From the NCBI RefSeq assembly GCF_900142185.1, contig NZ_FQZZ01000002.1:434001-498000 (forward strand): a stretch of DNA of 64,000 nucleotides, read 5' to 3'. Positions 8,059 through 18,839 of this stretch are shown piece after piece. The stretch's first letter is position 1. The number at the start of each line of letters is the position of its first letter. The DNA is from Lutimaribacter pacificus. GTDB taxonomy: Bacteria; Pseudomonadota; Alphaproteobacteria; Rhodobacterales; Rhodobacteraceae. A program made the position numbers and the translations under genes. The notes under the pieces were generated by a model. The model was not told the DNA's origin, ran no database searches, and was given only the letters and a program-made list of their open reading frames with translations.

Positions 8059-8829
8059 TCAGCCCGCGCGCATCCATCCCAGCCCGGCCACGGTGTCGCC
8101 TGCCGGCGTGTATTCGCCGCTGACCGCGCCGGTATACCCATCGGCGTCGAGCCTTGCGAAAAAGGCCGGGAAATCAATCGCCCCGCCCGGCACGGGTTCG
8201 TGCCGGCCCTCGGCGCCGGCCACCTGCACATGCGCCGCACGGTGGCCGTGGCGCGCCCATGTTCCGATCACGTCGCCGGTGATGCGGTGGGCGTGGTAGG
8301 CGTCGAATTGCAGCGCGAGGTTGGGGCGGTTCAGCCTGTCGAGTATCCCGGCCGCCTGTTCAAAACCGTCCAGGAAATAGCCGGGCATGTCATGGGGGTT
8401 GATCGGCTCGACAGTCAGCGTCAGGCCGGGGGCCTTCCGGGCCGCCTCGTCCGAGGCCCATGCCAGGTTGTCGCGAAAAATGCGGTCGGCCTCGGGTCCC
8501 GTGGCAAGCCCGGCCATCACATGCACCACCGGCACCGCCAGCGCGGCGGCATAGTCCAGCGACCGCGCGAAATCCGCCCGGAACCGCGCGGTTTCGCCGG
8601 GGATCGCGGCGGTCCCGCGCCCGCCCTTTGCCCAGTCGTCGGCGGGGGTGTTGATCAGCACCATGCGCGTGCCGGTCCCGTCCAGTTGCGCGCGCAGGTC
8701 CCCCGCGGGCATCGCGTAGGGAAACAGCATCTCGACACGCGCCACCCCTGCCGCCGCGGCTGCCGGGATACGGGCCGGCAGCGGCAGGTCCGAAAAGGCG
8801 AGTGTCAGGTTCAGGGCGAAACGCGGCAT
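8059..8829 (-). CDS. hyi: Hydroxypyruvate isomerase-type TIM-barrel isomerase
   Basis: A 256-residue xylose-isomerase-like TIM barrel, expected to interconvert hydroxypyruvate and tartronate semialdehyde in glyoxylate/glycolate metabolism. Visible family motifs are RVEMLFPY near the N-terminus; VEPINPHDMPGYFL, with the metal-binding Glu; ALQFDAYHAH; and the C-terminal SGEYTP Glu. No glyoxylate carboligase or tartronate semialdehyde reductase lies in the window, so a related sugar-isomerase role remains possible. It follows the DUF2798 gene by 7 nt on the same strand. Confidence 0.82.
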   Translation of the reverse strand: MPRFALNLTLAFSDLPLPARIPAAAAAGVARVEMLFPYAMPAGDLRAQLDGTGTRMVLINTPADDWAKGGRGTAAIPGETARFRADFARSLDYAAALAVPVVHVMAGLATGPEADRIFRDNLAWASDEAARKAPGLTLTVEPINPHDMPGYFLDGFEQAAGILDRLNRPNLALQFDAYHAHRITGDVIGTWARHGHRAAHVQVAGAEGRHEPVPGGAIDFPAFFARLDADGYTGAVSGEYTPAGDTVAGLGWMRAG

Positions 8830-8836
8830 CGCGGCG

Positions 8837-9079
8837 TCACGCGTCGCGGGTCAGCGTTGCGACCAGCCGCCGCGCCACCGGGGCGACGACCAGGACGGTG
8901 GGAAAGGCGATGGCCCAGCTTGTCAGCCAGGAGGTGAACCAGCGCAGCGGGAAATCGGCGGGCAGGCCCACGGCAAGGAAGGTGGATAGCCCCGAAATCA
9001 GGCCGGACATCATGCCCGACAGCAGGAAACCGAACAGGACAGGGGTATAGCGCGACGGGATCATCCGGGCCTCGGTCAT
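8837..9079 (-). CDS. DUF2798 small two-helix membrane protein
   Basis: About 80 residues with two TM helices and the family pattern SRYTPVLFGFLLSGMMSGLISG, then SWAIAFPTVLVVAPVARR. The function of DUF2798 is unknown. The start is uncertain: MTEARMIPSRY (9079) is given, MIPSRY at 9064 has a GAGG upstream, and the frame is open to 9127. It precedes hyi on the same strand. Confidence 0.7.
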   Translation of the reverse strand: MTEARMIPSRYTPVLFGFLLSGMMSGLISGLSTFLAVGLPADFPLRWFTSWLTSWAIAFPTVLVVAPVARRLVATLTRDA

Positions 9080-9160
9080 CAGGTTACATTCTGCGTGTCG
9101 CATATAACGTCCTGCCGCGACAGGCAATACCTGTGTGTTTTTGTCGGAAACCGAAAGCCG

Positions 9161-9757
9161 TCAGACCGCAGGTAGCTCCCCGGACGGGATCATGCCAAAG
9201 AATTCGCCCCCCGACCACAGCCCGAACCAGCCCTCGTGATGCGCGCCGATCTCGACCAGCCGGTAAAAGCTTTTCCGGTCGATCAGCGCCTCGAGGTTGG
9301 CACGGATCAGCACATATGGCGAAGGTTCGCCGGTCTCGGGGTCGCGGATCACGCGGATCGGGTGATCGGGGCCGGCCTCGGCCGTGTCGCCCACATTGGT
9401 GGTGAAGGTCAGCCGCTGGTCGCGGCCCTTGCCCGCAAGTTCGAAATCCACCGCGACAAAGGGCGCGTCGTCGACGGTGATGCCGACCTTTTCCACCGGC
9501 GTGACAAGGAAATACTGCTCGCCGTCCTTGCGCAGGATCGTTGAAAACAGCCGCACCAGTTCGGGCCGCCCGATCGGCGTGCCGAGGTAGAACCATGTGC
9601 CATCGCGCGCGATCCGCATGTCCAGGTCGCCGCAAAAGGGCGGGTTCCACAGATGCACGGGCGGCAGGCCTTTGCCTTTTTGCGCGGCTTTTACCGAGGC
9701 GGCGATCCCGTCTGCCGAAGGTTTCACGATGTTTTGTCCGCTCATTGCTTTTGCCAT
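9161..9757 (-). CDS. DUF1285-family protein
   Basis: About 198 residues with the conserved DUF1285 core: LPPVHLWNPPFCGDLDMRIA, DGTWFYLGTPIGRPELVRLF and FVDRKSFYRLVE-type segments. The protein looks soluble, with no signal peptide or TM helix. Its biochemical function is unknown. The chosen start MAKAMSGQNIV has no strong ribosome-binding site, and MSGQNIV four codons later is equally possible. It diverges from the moxR operon, with only 58 nt between starts; DUF1285 genes are often found beside MoxR operons, which suggests but does not show a functional link. Confidence 0.78.
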   Translation of the reverse strand: MAKAMSGQNIVKPSADGIAASVKAAQKGKGLPPVHLWNPPFCGDLDMRIARDGTWFYLGTPIGRPELVRLFSTILRKDGEQYFLVTPVEKVGITVDDAPFVAVDFELAGKGRDQRLTFTTNVGDTAEAGPDHPIRVIRDPETGEPSPYVLIRANLEALIDRKSFYRLVEIGAHHEGWFGLWSGGEFFGMIPSGELPAV

Positions 9758-9815
9758 TTCAAATACGCGCGATACACTCTGATCTAACACATAGGTCCAT
9801 GACAGGAGTTTTGCC

Positions 9816-10819
<1,004 letters not shown>

Positions 10820-10823
<4 letters not shown>

Positions 10824-11698
10824 CAACCCCCCTTGCCCTTCGCGCCCGGGCCGAGGCCGAAGCCGCCCGGCTGCCCCCGCTTCTGGCGCGGGCCGAGCAC
10901 CTGGCCGGCACCGTCCTGCTGGGCGAACACGGCCGGCGGCGGGCCGGGCTGGGCGACGATTTCTGGCAATACCGGCCGGCGCAGCCGGGCGATCCGGCGC
11001 ATCGGATCGACTGGCGCCGCTCGGCGCGGGGCGACCAGCAATTCGTGCGCGAACGTGAATGGCAGATCGCGCAATCGGTGATGCTGTGGGTGGACCGCGC
11101 CGCCTCGATGCGGTTTTCGTCGGACAAGGGCCTGCCGGAAAAGGGCGACCGCGCGCGGCTGCTGGCGCTGGCGCTGTCGGTCATGCTGATCCGCGGCGGT
11201 GAGCGCGTAGGCCTGACCGGCGCCACGCTGCCGCCAAGGCGCGGCAACGCGCAACTGGAACGGCTGGCCGCGATCTTCGTGGACGACGACGCCAGCGACT
11301 ATGGCACCCCCGAGGCGCGCGGGATGATCCCCCACGCGCGGGCGGTATTCATCTCGGATTTCATGGGCGATGTCGCGCCGGTGCATGCGGCACTGACCAA
11401 GGCCGCGGACCGGGGCGTGCGTGGCCTGCTGATCCAGGTGCTGGACCCCAGCGAAGAGGCATTTCCCTTCCAGGGCCGCACCGTGTTCGAAAGCATCGGC
11501 GGCACGCTCAGCCACGAAACGCTGAAGGCGGGCGATCTGCGCGGCCGCTATCTGCAACGGCTGGCCGCGCGCAAGGATGAGCTGGCGCAGCTTTGCCGCG
11601 CGACCGGCTGGCAATATCACTGCCACCACACCGGCGACAGCGCGCAGGCCGCGCTGCTGTGGGCGTGGCGGGCGATGGATCAGGGGGCGGTAAGATGA
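10820..11698 (+). CDS. DUF58-domain protein of the MoxR operon
   Basis: 292 residues. It carries the DUF58 signature, with a PGDPAHRIDWRRSARGDQQF-type segment at about residues 54-75 followed by VREREWQIAQSVMLWVDRAASM. This is a VWA-like beginning with a degenerate MIDAS. No TM helices are evident. It begins at a GTG overlapping the moxR stop (GTGA), so the two are translationally coupled. Proteins of this type partner the MoxR ATPase; their molecular role is not settled. Confidence 0.88.
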
Positions 11699-14484
11699 TG
11701 CTGGGCCCCATCGGTTTCGCGGCGCCCTGGCTGCTGGCGGCGCTGATTGCGCTGCCGGTCCTGTGGCTGATCCTGCGCGCCATCCCGCCCGCGCCGATCC
11801 GGCGGCGGTTTCCGGGCGTGGCGCTGCTGCTGGGGCTGACGGATGACGACACGGTGACCGACCGCACGCCGTGGTGGCTGCTGCTGCTGCGGATGCTGGC
11901 GGTGGCGGCGGTGATCGTCGGGCTGGCCGGGCCGATCCTGAACCCGGACCCCGAGGATGCGACGGCGGGCGACGGGCCGGTGCTGTTCGTGCTGGATGGC
12001 GGATGGACCGGCGCGCAGGACTGGACCGCGCGGGCCGACATGCTGGATCGCCTGCTGGCCGAGGCGGGCCGCGCCGGGCGCACCGCCGCCGTGCTGCGCC
12101 TGACCACGCCCGAAGCGCCGGTATTCCAGGCGCCCGCGCAATGGCAGGCCCGGATCGCCGGGCTGGAACCCCAGCCGTGGGAGCCGTCGCAGGCGATGAT
12201 GGCCGATGCCGCAGGCGCCCTTGGCGACGGGCCGTTCGATACCGTCTGGCTGTCCGACGGGCTGGACCGGCCGGGGCGCGATACACTGCTGGTGGCGCTG
12301 GAATCGCGCGGATCGGTGCGCGTGATCGAGGGCGGCCGCGGCGCGATGGCGCTGTTGCCCGCGACGTTCGAGGGCGGGATCGTCACCCTGGCCGCCCGCC
12401 GGGCTGTCACGGCGGGCCCGCGTGACGTGACCATCGCTGCGCACGGGCTGGACCCGTCCGGCGTGGCCCGCGTGCTGGCGCGGCTGACGCTGAACTTCGC
12501 ACCCGGCGAGGCCGAGGCCAGCGGCGAGTTGTCCCTGCCCGCCGAGCTGCGCGGCCGCATCACCCGGTTCGAGATCGAGGGCGCGCGCAGCGCAGGGGCG
12601 GTGGCGCTGTCCGACGACAGCCTGCGCCGGCGCGAGGTCGCGCTGATCGCCGGGCGCGACGACCGCGAGGGGCTGGAACTGCTGGAGCCGCTGCACTACC
12701 TGCGGCAGGCGCTGGACCCGTCCGCCGACCTGCTGGACGGTGCGCTGACCGATATCCTGCCCGCCAACCCGGACGTGGTGATCCTGGCCGATGTGGCCAC
12801 CCTGTCGGGGGCCGAACAGGCCGGCCTGCTGGACTGGGTCGAGGGCGGCGGGCTGCTGCTGCGCTTTGCCGGGCCGCGCCTTGCCGCAAGCGATGTCAGC
12901 CGCAGCGAAGAGGCCCCGCTGATGCCGGTGCGCCTGCGCGCAGGCGGCCGCACCGTGGGCGGCGCGATGAGCTGGGGCGAGCCGAAATCCTTGGCGCCCT
13001 TTGCCGAGGAAAGCCCGTTTTACGGGCTCGGTATCCCCGACGACGTGCGGGTCAGCGCGCAGGTGATGGCGCAGCCCGACCCGACGCTGGCCGAGCGCGT
13101 GATCGCGCAGCTTACCGATGGCACGCCGCTGGTCACGCGCAAGCGGATCGGGCAGGGGCAGGTGGTGCTGATGCACGTGACCGCCAATGCCGAATGGTCG
13201 ACCCTGCCGCTGTCGGGTCTGTTCGTGCAGATGCTGGAGCGGCTGGCGGTCTCCTCGGCCACCGGCCAGCCCGAGGCGGGCGAGCTTGAGGGCACCACTT
13301 GGCAGCCGCGCGCGGTGCTGGACGGGTTCGGCCGCCTCGACGAGACGCAGACATTGCCCGGCGTCGACGGCGCCGATCTGATCGCCGCGCCGCTGGGCCC
13401 CGAGCTGCGCCCCGGTGTCTATGAGGGCGACGAGCGCCGCATCGCGCGCAACGCGATGACGCCCGACCGCACGTTTGCCCCCGCGGCCTGGCCCGCGCGC
13501 ATCCCGGTCGAGGGCATGAACCGCCCGCCCGAACAGCCGCTGGGCGGCTGGCTGCTGGCGCTGGCGGTGATCCTGCTGGCGGCGGATGTGATCGCCACGC
13601 TGGCCCTGTCGGGCCGGCTGCGCGGCGGCGGCGGTGGTGGTATCGCCAGGGGCACCGGCGCGGCGCTGGTCGCGCTGGCGCTGGCGCTGCCGGGCGACGC
13701 GCGCGCGCAGGACGCCCTGCCGACGGACGAGGATTTCGCCATCGCCGCCACCGCCGAGATGGTGCTGGCCCATGTGCTGACCGGCGACCGCCAACTGGAC
13801 GAGATGGCCGAGGCCGGGATGCGCGGGCTGTCGGATATCCTGTTCTTCCGCACCTCGGTCGAACCGGCGGACCCGATCGGCGTGAACCTCGAAACCGACG
13901 AGCTGTCGCTGTTCCCGATGCTGTACTGGCCGGTCACGCCGGATCAGCCGACCCCCTCGGCCGAGGCCTATGCCCGGCTCAACCGCTATCTGCGGGCGGG
14001 CGGGCTGATCCTGTTCGACACGCGCGACGCCGATGTGGCGGGGTTCGGCGCGGCCAGCCCCAATGGCCGCAAGCTGCAGGAACTGGCCCGCCCGCTGGAT
14101 ATCCCGCCGCTGGAGCCGGTGCCCGCCGACCACGTGCTGACGCGCACCTTCTACCTGTTGCAGGATTTCCCCGGACGGCATGTCAGCCGCGATGTCTGGG
14201 TCGAGGCCGCGCCGGCGGATGCCGAACAGATCGAGGGGATGCCGTTCCGCAACCTCAACGATGGCGTGACGCCTGTGGTGATCGGCGGCAATGACTGGGC
14301 CGCGGCCTGGGCGATGGATACGCGCGGCAACCCGCTCTATCCCGTCGGCCGGGGGTTCAGCGGGGAACGCCAGCGCGAACTGGCCTATCGCTTCGGGGTG
14401 AACCTTGTGATGCATGTGCTGACGGGCAACTACAAATCCGACCAGGTGCATGTGCCTGCGCTGCTGGACAGGCTGGGCCAATGA
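11695..14484 (+). CDS. Large BatA-like/DUF4159 membrane protein
   Basis: A 929-residue protein. The N-terminus is an aerotolerance-regulator (BatA N-terminal) module with two TM helices at about residues 10-28 and 58-80, followed by a periplasmic VWA-like region (VLFVLDGGWTGAQDW). A TM helix at about 622-642 (GGWLLALAVILLAADVIATL) is followed by a Gly-rich linker. The C-terminal DUF4159 domain, about residues 700-929 (RYLRAGGLILFDTRDADVAG), resembles a glutamine-amidotransferase-like fold. The ATG at 11695 overlaps the DUF58 stop. It is probably the membrane partner in the MoxR system. Confidence 0.85.
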   Translation: MMLGPIGFAAPWLLAALIALPVLWLILRAIPPAPIRRRFPGVALLLGLTDDDTVTDRTPWWLLLLRMLAVAAVIVGLAGPILNPDPEDATAGDGPVLFVLDGGWTGAQDWTARADMLDRLLAEAGRAGRTAAVLRLTTPEAPVFQAPAQWQARIAGLEPQPWEPSQAMMADAAGALGDGPFDTVWLSDGLDRPGRDTLLVALESRGSVRVIEGGRGAMALLPATFEGGIVTLAARRAVTAGPRDVTIAAHGLDPSGVARVLARLTLNFAPGEAEASGELSLPAELRGRITRFEIEGARSAGAVALSDDSLRRREVALIAGRDDREGLELLEPLHYLRQALDPSADLLDGALTDILPANPDVVILADVATLSGAEQAGLLDWVEGGGLLLRFAGPRLAASDVSRSEEAPLMPVRLRAGGRTVGGAMSWGEPKSLAPFAEESPFYGLGIPDDVRVSAQVMAQPDPTLAERVIAQLTDGTPLVTRKRIGQGQVVLMHVTANAEWSTLPLSGLFVQMLERLAVSSATGQPEAGELEGTTWQPRAVLDGFGRLDETQTLPGVDGADLIAAPLGPELRPGVYEGDERRIARNAMTPDRTFAPAAWPARIPVEGMNRPPEQPLGGWLLALAVILLAADVIATLALSGRLRGGGGGGIARGTGAALVALALALPGDARAQDALPTDEDFAIAATAEMVLAHVLTGDRQLDEMAEAGMRGLSDILFFRTSVEPADPIGVNLETDELSLFPMLYWPVTPDQPTPSAEAYARLNRYLRAGGLILFDTRDADVAGFGAASPNGRKLQELARPLDIPPLEPVPADHVLTRTFYLLQDFPGRHVSRDVWVEAAPADAEQIEGMPFRNLNDGVTPVVIGGNDWAAAWAMDTRGNPLYPVGRGFSGERQRELAYRFGVNLVMHVLTGNYKSDQVHVPALLDRLGQ

Positions 14485-16532
14485 CGGGAACGGTGATCTT
14501 CGACCCGCTGCTGCCCTGGGCGGTGCTGGCGGTGCTGGCGGCGGTGGCTGCGGCGGGTGTCGGGCTGGCGCTGTGGCGCGGGCTGACCGGCTGGGCGCTG
14601 CGGGCGCTGGCCGCGCTGGTGGTGCTGGGCGCGCTGGCCGGGCCCGGCTGGCAGACCGAGGACCGCGCGGCGCTGTCGGATATCGTGCTGATGGCGGTCG
14701 ACGGCTCGTCCAGCCAGCGCCTTGGCGACCGTGCCGCGCTGACCGAGGACGCCGCCGCCCGGGTCGAGGCCGCCATCGCCGCGCGCCCCAATACCGAGCT
14801 GCGCCGGATCGAGCTGGGCGATGGCGAGGACGACAGCGGCACGCTGCTCATGACCGCCATCAACGAGGCGCTGGCCGAAGAGCCGCGCGGCCGTATCGCC
14901 GGTATCGTCGCGCTGTCGGACGGTCGCGTGCACGATGCAGGGCTTGCCGGCGACCTGCCCGCGCCCTTCCACCTGTTGCATACCGGCCGCGATACCGACT
15001 GGGACCGCCGGCTGGTGGTCCAGAACGCCCCGGCCTTCGCCATCCTGGGCGAGCCGGTCACCCTGTCGATACGGATCGAGGACATGGGCGCCGCCCCCGA
15101 GGAAAACGCGATGGCGGCGCTGGATATCTCGGTCGACGGGGGCGAGCCGCAGCGGTTCGACCTGCGCGTGGGCCGCACGGTGGACCTGCCGCTGGAATTG
15201 CCGCATGGCGGGCGCAACGTGATCCAGTTCTCGGTGCCCGAGGCCGAGGGTGAGCTGACCGACCGCAACAACACCGCGCTGGTGCAGATCAACGGCGTGC
15301 GCGACCGGCTGCGCGTGCTGCTGGTGTCGGGCGAACCCCATGCCGGCGGGCGCACATGGCGCAACCTGCTGAAATCCGACAGCTCGGTCGACCTGGTGCA
15401 TTTCACCATCCTGCGCCCGCCCGAGAAACAGGACGGCGTGCCGGTGGCGGAGCTGAGCCTGATCGCCTTTCCCACGCGCGAGCTGTTCCTGGACAAGATC
15501 GAGGATTTCGACCTGATCATCTTTGACCGCTACAAGCGGCGGGGGATATTGCCGTCGCTCTATCTCGACAACGTGCGCAACTATGTCGAAACCGGCGGCG
15601 CGGTGCTGATCGCAGCGGGGCCGGATTTCGCCAGCGCGGATTCGATCTATCGCTCGCCGCTGAGCCAGGTGGTGCCGGCCGCGCCGACCGCGCGGGTGAT
15701 CGAACAGGGCTATACCCCCGCCGTCACCGATATCGGCCAGCGCCACCCCGTCACTGCCGGCCTTGCGCCCGGGGGCGAGGGCGACTGGGGCCGCTGGATG
15801 CGCCAGATCGAGGTCGAACCGCAGGCCGGCCACGTGGTGATGTCAGGCGTCGAGGACAAGCCGCTGCTGGTGCTGAACCGCGTGGGCGAGGGGCGGATCG
15901 CGCTGCTGGCCTCGGACCAGGCATGGCTGTGGGATCGCGGGTTCGAGGGCGGCGGGCCGCAGCTGGAACTGCTGCGGCGGCTGGCGCACTGGATGATGAA
16001 GGAACCCGAGCTTGAGGAAGAGGCGATCTGGGCCGAGCCCACCGGCCAGACCATGCGCATCATCCGCCGCACGCTGGGCGACAGCGTGGGTGACGTGACG
16101 GTGACCACGCCCTCGGGCGAAGAGGTGCAGGTGCCGCTGCAAGAGGTGCGCCCGGGCCAGTACGAAGCGATCTACCAGGGCCCCGAGATCGGCCTTTACC
16201 GCCTGCGGGAAGGCGAGGAAGAGGCGGTGATCGGCCTTGGCCCCGCGGCGCCGCGCGAATTCGTGCAGACCATCGCCACCGACACGGTGCTGCGCCCGGC
16301 AATCGACGCGCGCCGTGGCGGCGCGGTGGCGCTGGCCTCTGACGGCGTGCCGCAGATCCGCGCCGTGCGCGAGGGCCGCCCGGCCGCGGGCCGCGGCTGG
16401 ATCGGCATCACCCCGCGCGAGGCCTATCAGACGCTGGACGTGACCAAGGTGCCGCTGCTGCCGGAATGGCTGGTGCTGCTGCTGGCCTCGGCCCTGATCG
16501 TGGGCGCATGGCTGCGCGAGGGCCGGCGATAG
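14481..16532 (+). CDS. Membrane protein with VWA-like and class I glutamine-amidotransferase-like regions, last gene of the MoxR operon
   Basis: A 683-residue protein. Two N-terminal TM helices (residues 8-55) are followed by a large extracytoplasmic region. That region includes a degenerate VWA strand (DIVLMAVDGSSSQRL), a beta-rich segment and a GATase1-like segment (VRNYVETGGAVLIAAGPDF). A C-terminal TM helix at about 660-678 ends in the basic tail REGRR. A catalytic Cys-His pair of true amidotransferases is not apparent. Its ATG overlaps the stop of the preceding gene. Homologous proteins always accompany the DUF4159 gene; the function is unknown. Confidence 0.8.
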   Translation: MTGTVIFDPLLPWAVLAVLAAVAAAGVGLALWRGLTGWALRALAALVVLGALAGPGWQTEDRAALSDIVLMAVDGSSSQRLGDRAALTEDAAARVEAAIAARPNTELRRIELGDGEDDSGTLLMTAINEALAEEPRGRIAGIVALSDGRVHDAGLAGDLPAPFHLLHTGRDTDWDRRLVVQNAPAFAILGEPVTLSIRIEDMGAAPEENAMAALDISVDGGEPQRFDLRVGRTVDLPLELPHGGRNVIQFSVPEAEGELTDRNNTALVQINGVRDRLRVLLVSGEPHAGGRTWRNLLKSDSSVDLVHFTILRPPEKQDGVPVAELSLIAFPTRELFLDKIEDFDLIIFDRYKRRGILPSLYLDNVRNYVETGGAVLIAAGPDFASADSIYRSPLSQVVPAAPTARVIEQGYTPAVTDIGQRHPVTAGLAPGGEGDWGRWMRQIEVEPQAGHVVMSGVEDKPLLVLNRVGEGRIALLASDQAWLWDRGFEGGGPQLELLRRLAHWMMKEPELEEEAIWAEPTGQTMRIIRRTLGDSVGDVTVTTPSGEEVQVPLQEVRPGQYEAIYQGPEIGLYRLREGEEEAVIGLGPAAPREFVQTIATDTVLRPAIDARRGGAVALASDGVPQIRAVREGRPAAGRGWIGITPREAYQTLDVTKVPLLPEWLVLLLASALIVGAWLREGRR

Positions 16533-16590
16533 GTCAGCGGTGCGGGCCTGCGCCCGCGCCCGTATATGCATCGCTGGCGCGATGCGGAAT

Positions 16591-16637
16591 GAGGGGCGCT
16601 GCCCCTCAAACTCCCCGGGATATTGTCGGAGAGAGGA
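16591..16637. repeat. Dispersed intergenic hairpin repeat, copy 3 (diverged)
   Basis: A perfect 7-bp hairpin GAGGGGC-GCT-GCCCCTC (16591-16607) is followed by CTCCCCGGGATATT, the counterpart of the tail in the copies at 132 and 7400. It lies between the convergent ends of the MoxR operon and the TRIC-family gene and probably limits read-through. Confidence 0.5.
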
Positions 16638-16640
16638 AAC

Positions 16641-17267
16641 TCAGGCGCGCGGCGGGCGGCTGCGGTAGACCGGCAGGCGCCAGCCGAAGCGCAGCGAGCC
16701 CGCGCGCAGGGTCAGGGTGACGGCGGCGCAGGCGCTCAGGGTGATCCAGAGCGCGGCGCCCAGCCACCCGGCAAGCACGGCGGCCGAGGCACCGGCGAAG
16801 GCGGCGCTGACGTAAAGCTCGCCCTGTTTCAGCACCAGCGGCACCTCGCCCACCACCACGTCGCGCATCAGCCCGCCCATGCAGCCGGTGATCATGCCCA
16901 TGATGATGACGATCGGCGCGGGCTGGCCCATCGACAGGGCGACGCCGACGCCCGCCGTGACCGCGACCGCCAGCGCACAGGCATCGAGCCACAGCAGCGC
17001 GCGGTAGCGGCTTTCCAGCAGGTGCGCGGTGAAGAAGACGAGCACGGCGGCGGTGATGGCGACCGCGAGGAAACCGGGCGCCGCGATCCAGAATACCGGG
17101 TCGCGGTCCAGCAGCACGTCGCGCAGCGTGCCGCCGCCCACCGCCGTCAGGCAGGCGAGAAAGGCGAAGCCCACGATATCGAGCTGCGCGCGGCTGGCCA
17201 CCAGCGCGCCGGTCAGCGCAAAGATCAGCACGGCGATGTAATCGAGGGCGGGGACCAGCGCGCTCAT
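16641..17267 (-). CDS. TRIC-family (UPF0126/YadS-like) cation channel or small-molecule permease
   Basis: A 208-residue inner-membrane protein with seven predicted helices and the duplicated UPF0126 pattern: [20 protein letters not shown] in the first repeat and [17 protein letters not shown] in the second. The family is related to trimeric intracellular cation channels; some members affect glycine uptake. The ATG overlaps the rnhA stop (ATGA), so it is co-translated with rnhA. Start chosen for that overlap. Confidence 0.88.
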   Translation of the reverse strand: MSALVPALDYIAVLIFALTGALVASRAQLDIVGFAFLACLTAVGGGTLRDVLLDRDPVFWIAAPGFLAVAITAAVLVFFTAHLLESRYRALLWLDACALAVAVTAGVGVALSMGQPAPIVIIMGMITGCMGGLMRDVVVGEVPLVLKQGELYVSAAFAGASAAVLAGWLGAALWITLSACAAVTLTLRAGSLRFGWRLPVYRSRPPRA

Positions 17268-17728
17268 GCCGGTTTGCCCGGCTTGAAGGGCGCCATGCCG
17301 GCGCGGGCCAGTTCGTCGGCGCGTTCGTTCTCGGGGTGGCCGGCATGGCCCTTGACCCATTCCCAGGTCACGTCATGGCGGCGCTGCGCCTCGTCCAGGC
17401 GCTGCCAGAGTTCGACATTCTTGACCGGTTTCTTGTTCGCGGTCTTCCAGCCGTTCCGCTTCCAGCCGTGAATCCAGCCGGTCACGCCGTTCTTCACGTA
17501 GGCGCTGTCGGTGACGATGGTGATCTGCGACGGTTTCGACAGGGTTTCCAGCGCGGCGATCGCGGCCAGAAGCTCCATCCGGTTATTGGTGGTCGCGGGC
17601 TCGCCGCCGCTGAGCTCACGCTCCTTCAGAACGGTGTCGCCGTCCATCGCGCGCAGCAGGACGCCCCAGCCGCCCGGGCCGGGATTGCCGGAGCACGCTC
17701 CGTCGGTATAGGCGAACAGCTTTGTCAT
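17264..17728 (-). CDS. rnhA: Ribonuclease HI
   Basis: A 154-residue enzyme that degrades the RNA strand of RNA-DNA hybrids. Catalytic acidic residues are visible as D9 ([18 protein letters not shown]), E52 (NNRMELLAA) and D74 (IVTDSAYV), with the final Asp in NERADELA. Length and motifs match E. coli RNase HI. It lies in a minus-strand group and is coupled to the TRIC-family gene downstream. Confidence 0.96.
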   Translation of the reverse strand: MTKLFAYTDGACSGNPGPGGWGVLLRAMDGDTVLKERELSGGEPATTNNRMELLAAIAALETLSKPSQITIVTDSAYVKNGVTGWIHGWKRNGWKTANKKPVKNVELWQRLDEAQRRHDVTWEWVKGHAGHPENERADELARAGMAPFKPGKPA

Positions 17729-17768
17729 GGGCGCATCTAGCGGAGGGCGGGGGCGGGGTGCAAGCCGG

Positions 17769-18374
17769 TCACGCGCGGGCGGCGCGGATGGCGACCCAGT
17801 CGGCCGGTTTGCCGTCAAGGCCGGGCTCGCGCCCCTGCCTTTGCGCCTGCGGAACCAGCCCGGCGGCGCGCAGCAGCCCCGACAGCTCGTCCGGCATGTA
17901 ATAGGTATAGGTCCGGCCAAGGCTGTCGCGCGCCTGGCCGGTGCCGATTTTGACCGCGATGTGGAATTGCCCGCCGGGCCGCAGCGCGGTGTGGATCGCG
18001 GCAAGATAGCCGGGCAGGGCCGCGCGCGGGGCGTGCAGCAGGCTGAAATTGGCCCAGATGCCGTGGTAGCTTTGGCTGTGGCGTTCGGTCACGAACATGT
18101 CGAAATCGGCCTGCCGCGCGGCCACGCCGTCGCGGGCGCGGGCCAGGTCGACCATGGCGGCCGAGGCATCCATCGCCTCGACGACAAGGCCGGCGGCCGC
18201 CATGTGCCCGGCGTCGATGCCCGGCCCGCAGCCGAGGTCGAGCACCCGCCCGCCGCCGGGCAGCGCCGCGATGAAGGCGGAAAGCAGCCGGCCCGGCGCA
18301 TCCGCCGCCGTCACCCCTGCGTATTCGGCGGCGCGGGCGTCATAGACGCGCAGGGTTTCGTCGTCGCGGCTCAT
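17769..18374 (-). CDS. Class I SAM-dependent methyltransferase
   Basis: A 201-residue Rossmann methyltransferase with motif [20 protein letters not shown] (residues 40-58), the acidic loop VVEAMDAS, motif FSLLHAPRA and motif post-[17 protein letters not shown]. The substrate is not predictable; small proteins of this kind often act on small molecules. Its ATG overlaps the stop of the DUF3429 gene upstream (ATGA), giving the start. Confidence 0.85.
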   Translation of the reverse strand: MSRDDETLRVYDARAAEYAGVTAADAPGRLLSAFIAALPGGGRVLDLGCGPGIDAGHMAAAGLVVEAMDASAAMVDLARARDGVAARQADFDMFVTERHSQSYHGIWANFSLLHAPRAALPGYLAAIHTALRPGGQFHIAVKIGTGQARDSLGRTYTYYMPDELSGLLRAAGLVPQAQRQGREPGLDGKPADWVAIRAARA

Positions 18375-18823
18375 CCCAGCAACGGCACGGCAAGGCAGGC
18401 GATGGCGACCACGCTCAGCATCACCCGCAGCGACATCCACCAGGGCGGCGCGAGGCCCTGTTTCCAGAACAGCCAGTCCAGCCCCAGCAGGCCGGTGAAC
18501 CCCGCGATCAGGCTGATGCCCGCGCTGGTCGGGCCGCCGCCGGTCATGAAAAAGGCCCAGAGCGCGGGAATGACCGACAGGGCATAGCCGGTGGCGGCCA
18601 CCTTGCCGCTGGCGCGGGTCGCAAAGCCCCAGAGCACACCGGACATGAAGGACAGGATCACCGCGCCGTAGAACAGCCCGACATAGGGCCCGCTAAAGCG
18701 CGGGCCGATGGCGCGCGCGCTCCACATCCCGAGATCGGGAAAGACGGTGGTGACCGCGCCCCACAGGAACGGGATCAGACCGGCAAGGCCAAGCAGAAGG
18801 GCGGCGCGGGGTATCGGTGTCAT
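18371..18823 (-). CDS. DUF3429 membrane protein
   Basis: 150 residues with four to five predicted TM helices. The motif YGAVILSFMSGVLWG and the later FTGLLGLDWLFWKQGLAPPWW fit DUF3429. The family has no assigned function. The start MTPIPRAAL is chosen because the hydrophobic family sequence begins there. Overlaps the methyltransferase start by 4 nt. Confidence 0.8.
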   Translation of the reverse strand: MTPIPRAALLLGLAGLIPFLWGAVTTVFPDLGMWSARAIGPRFSGPYVGLFYGAVILSFMSGVLWGFATRASGKVAATGYALSVIPALWAFFMTGGGPTSAGISLIAGFTGLLGLDWLFWKQGLAPPWWMSLRVMLSVVAIACLAVPLLG

Positions 18824-18839
18824 GCCGCCTTTATGGCCC

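Noticed and set aside
11680-14481. Very long minus-strand open frame (933 codons) antisense to the BatA/DUF4159 gene
   Set aside because: Long antisense frames are expected in high-GC coding DNA; its translation is Gln/Arg/His-rich without any domain pattern, while the plus strand has clear domains.
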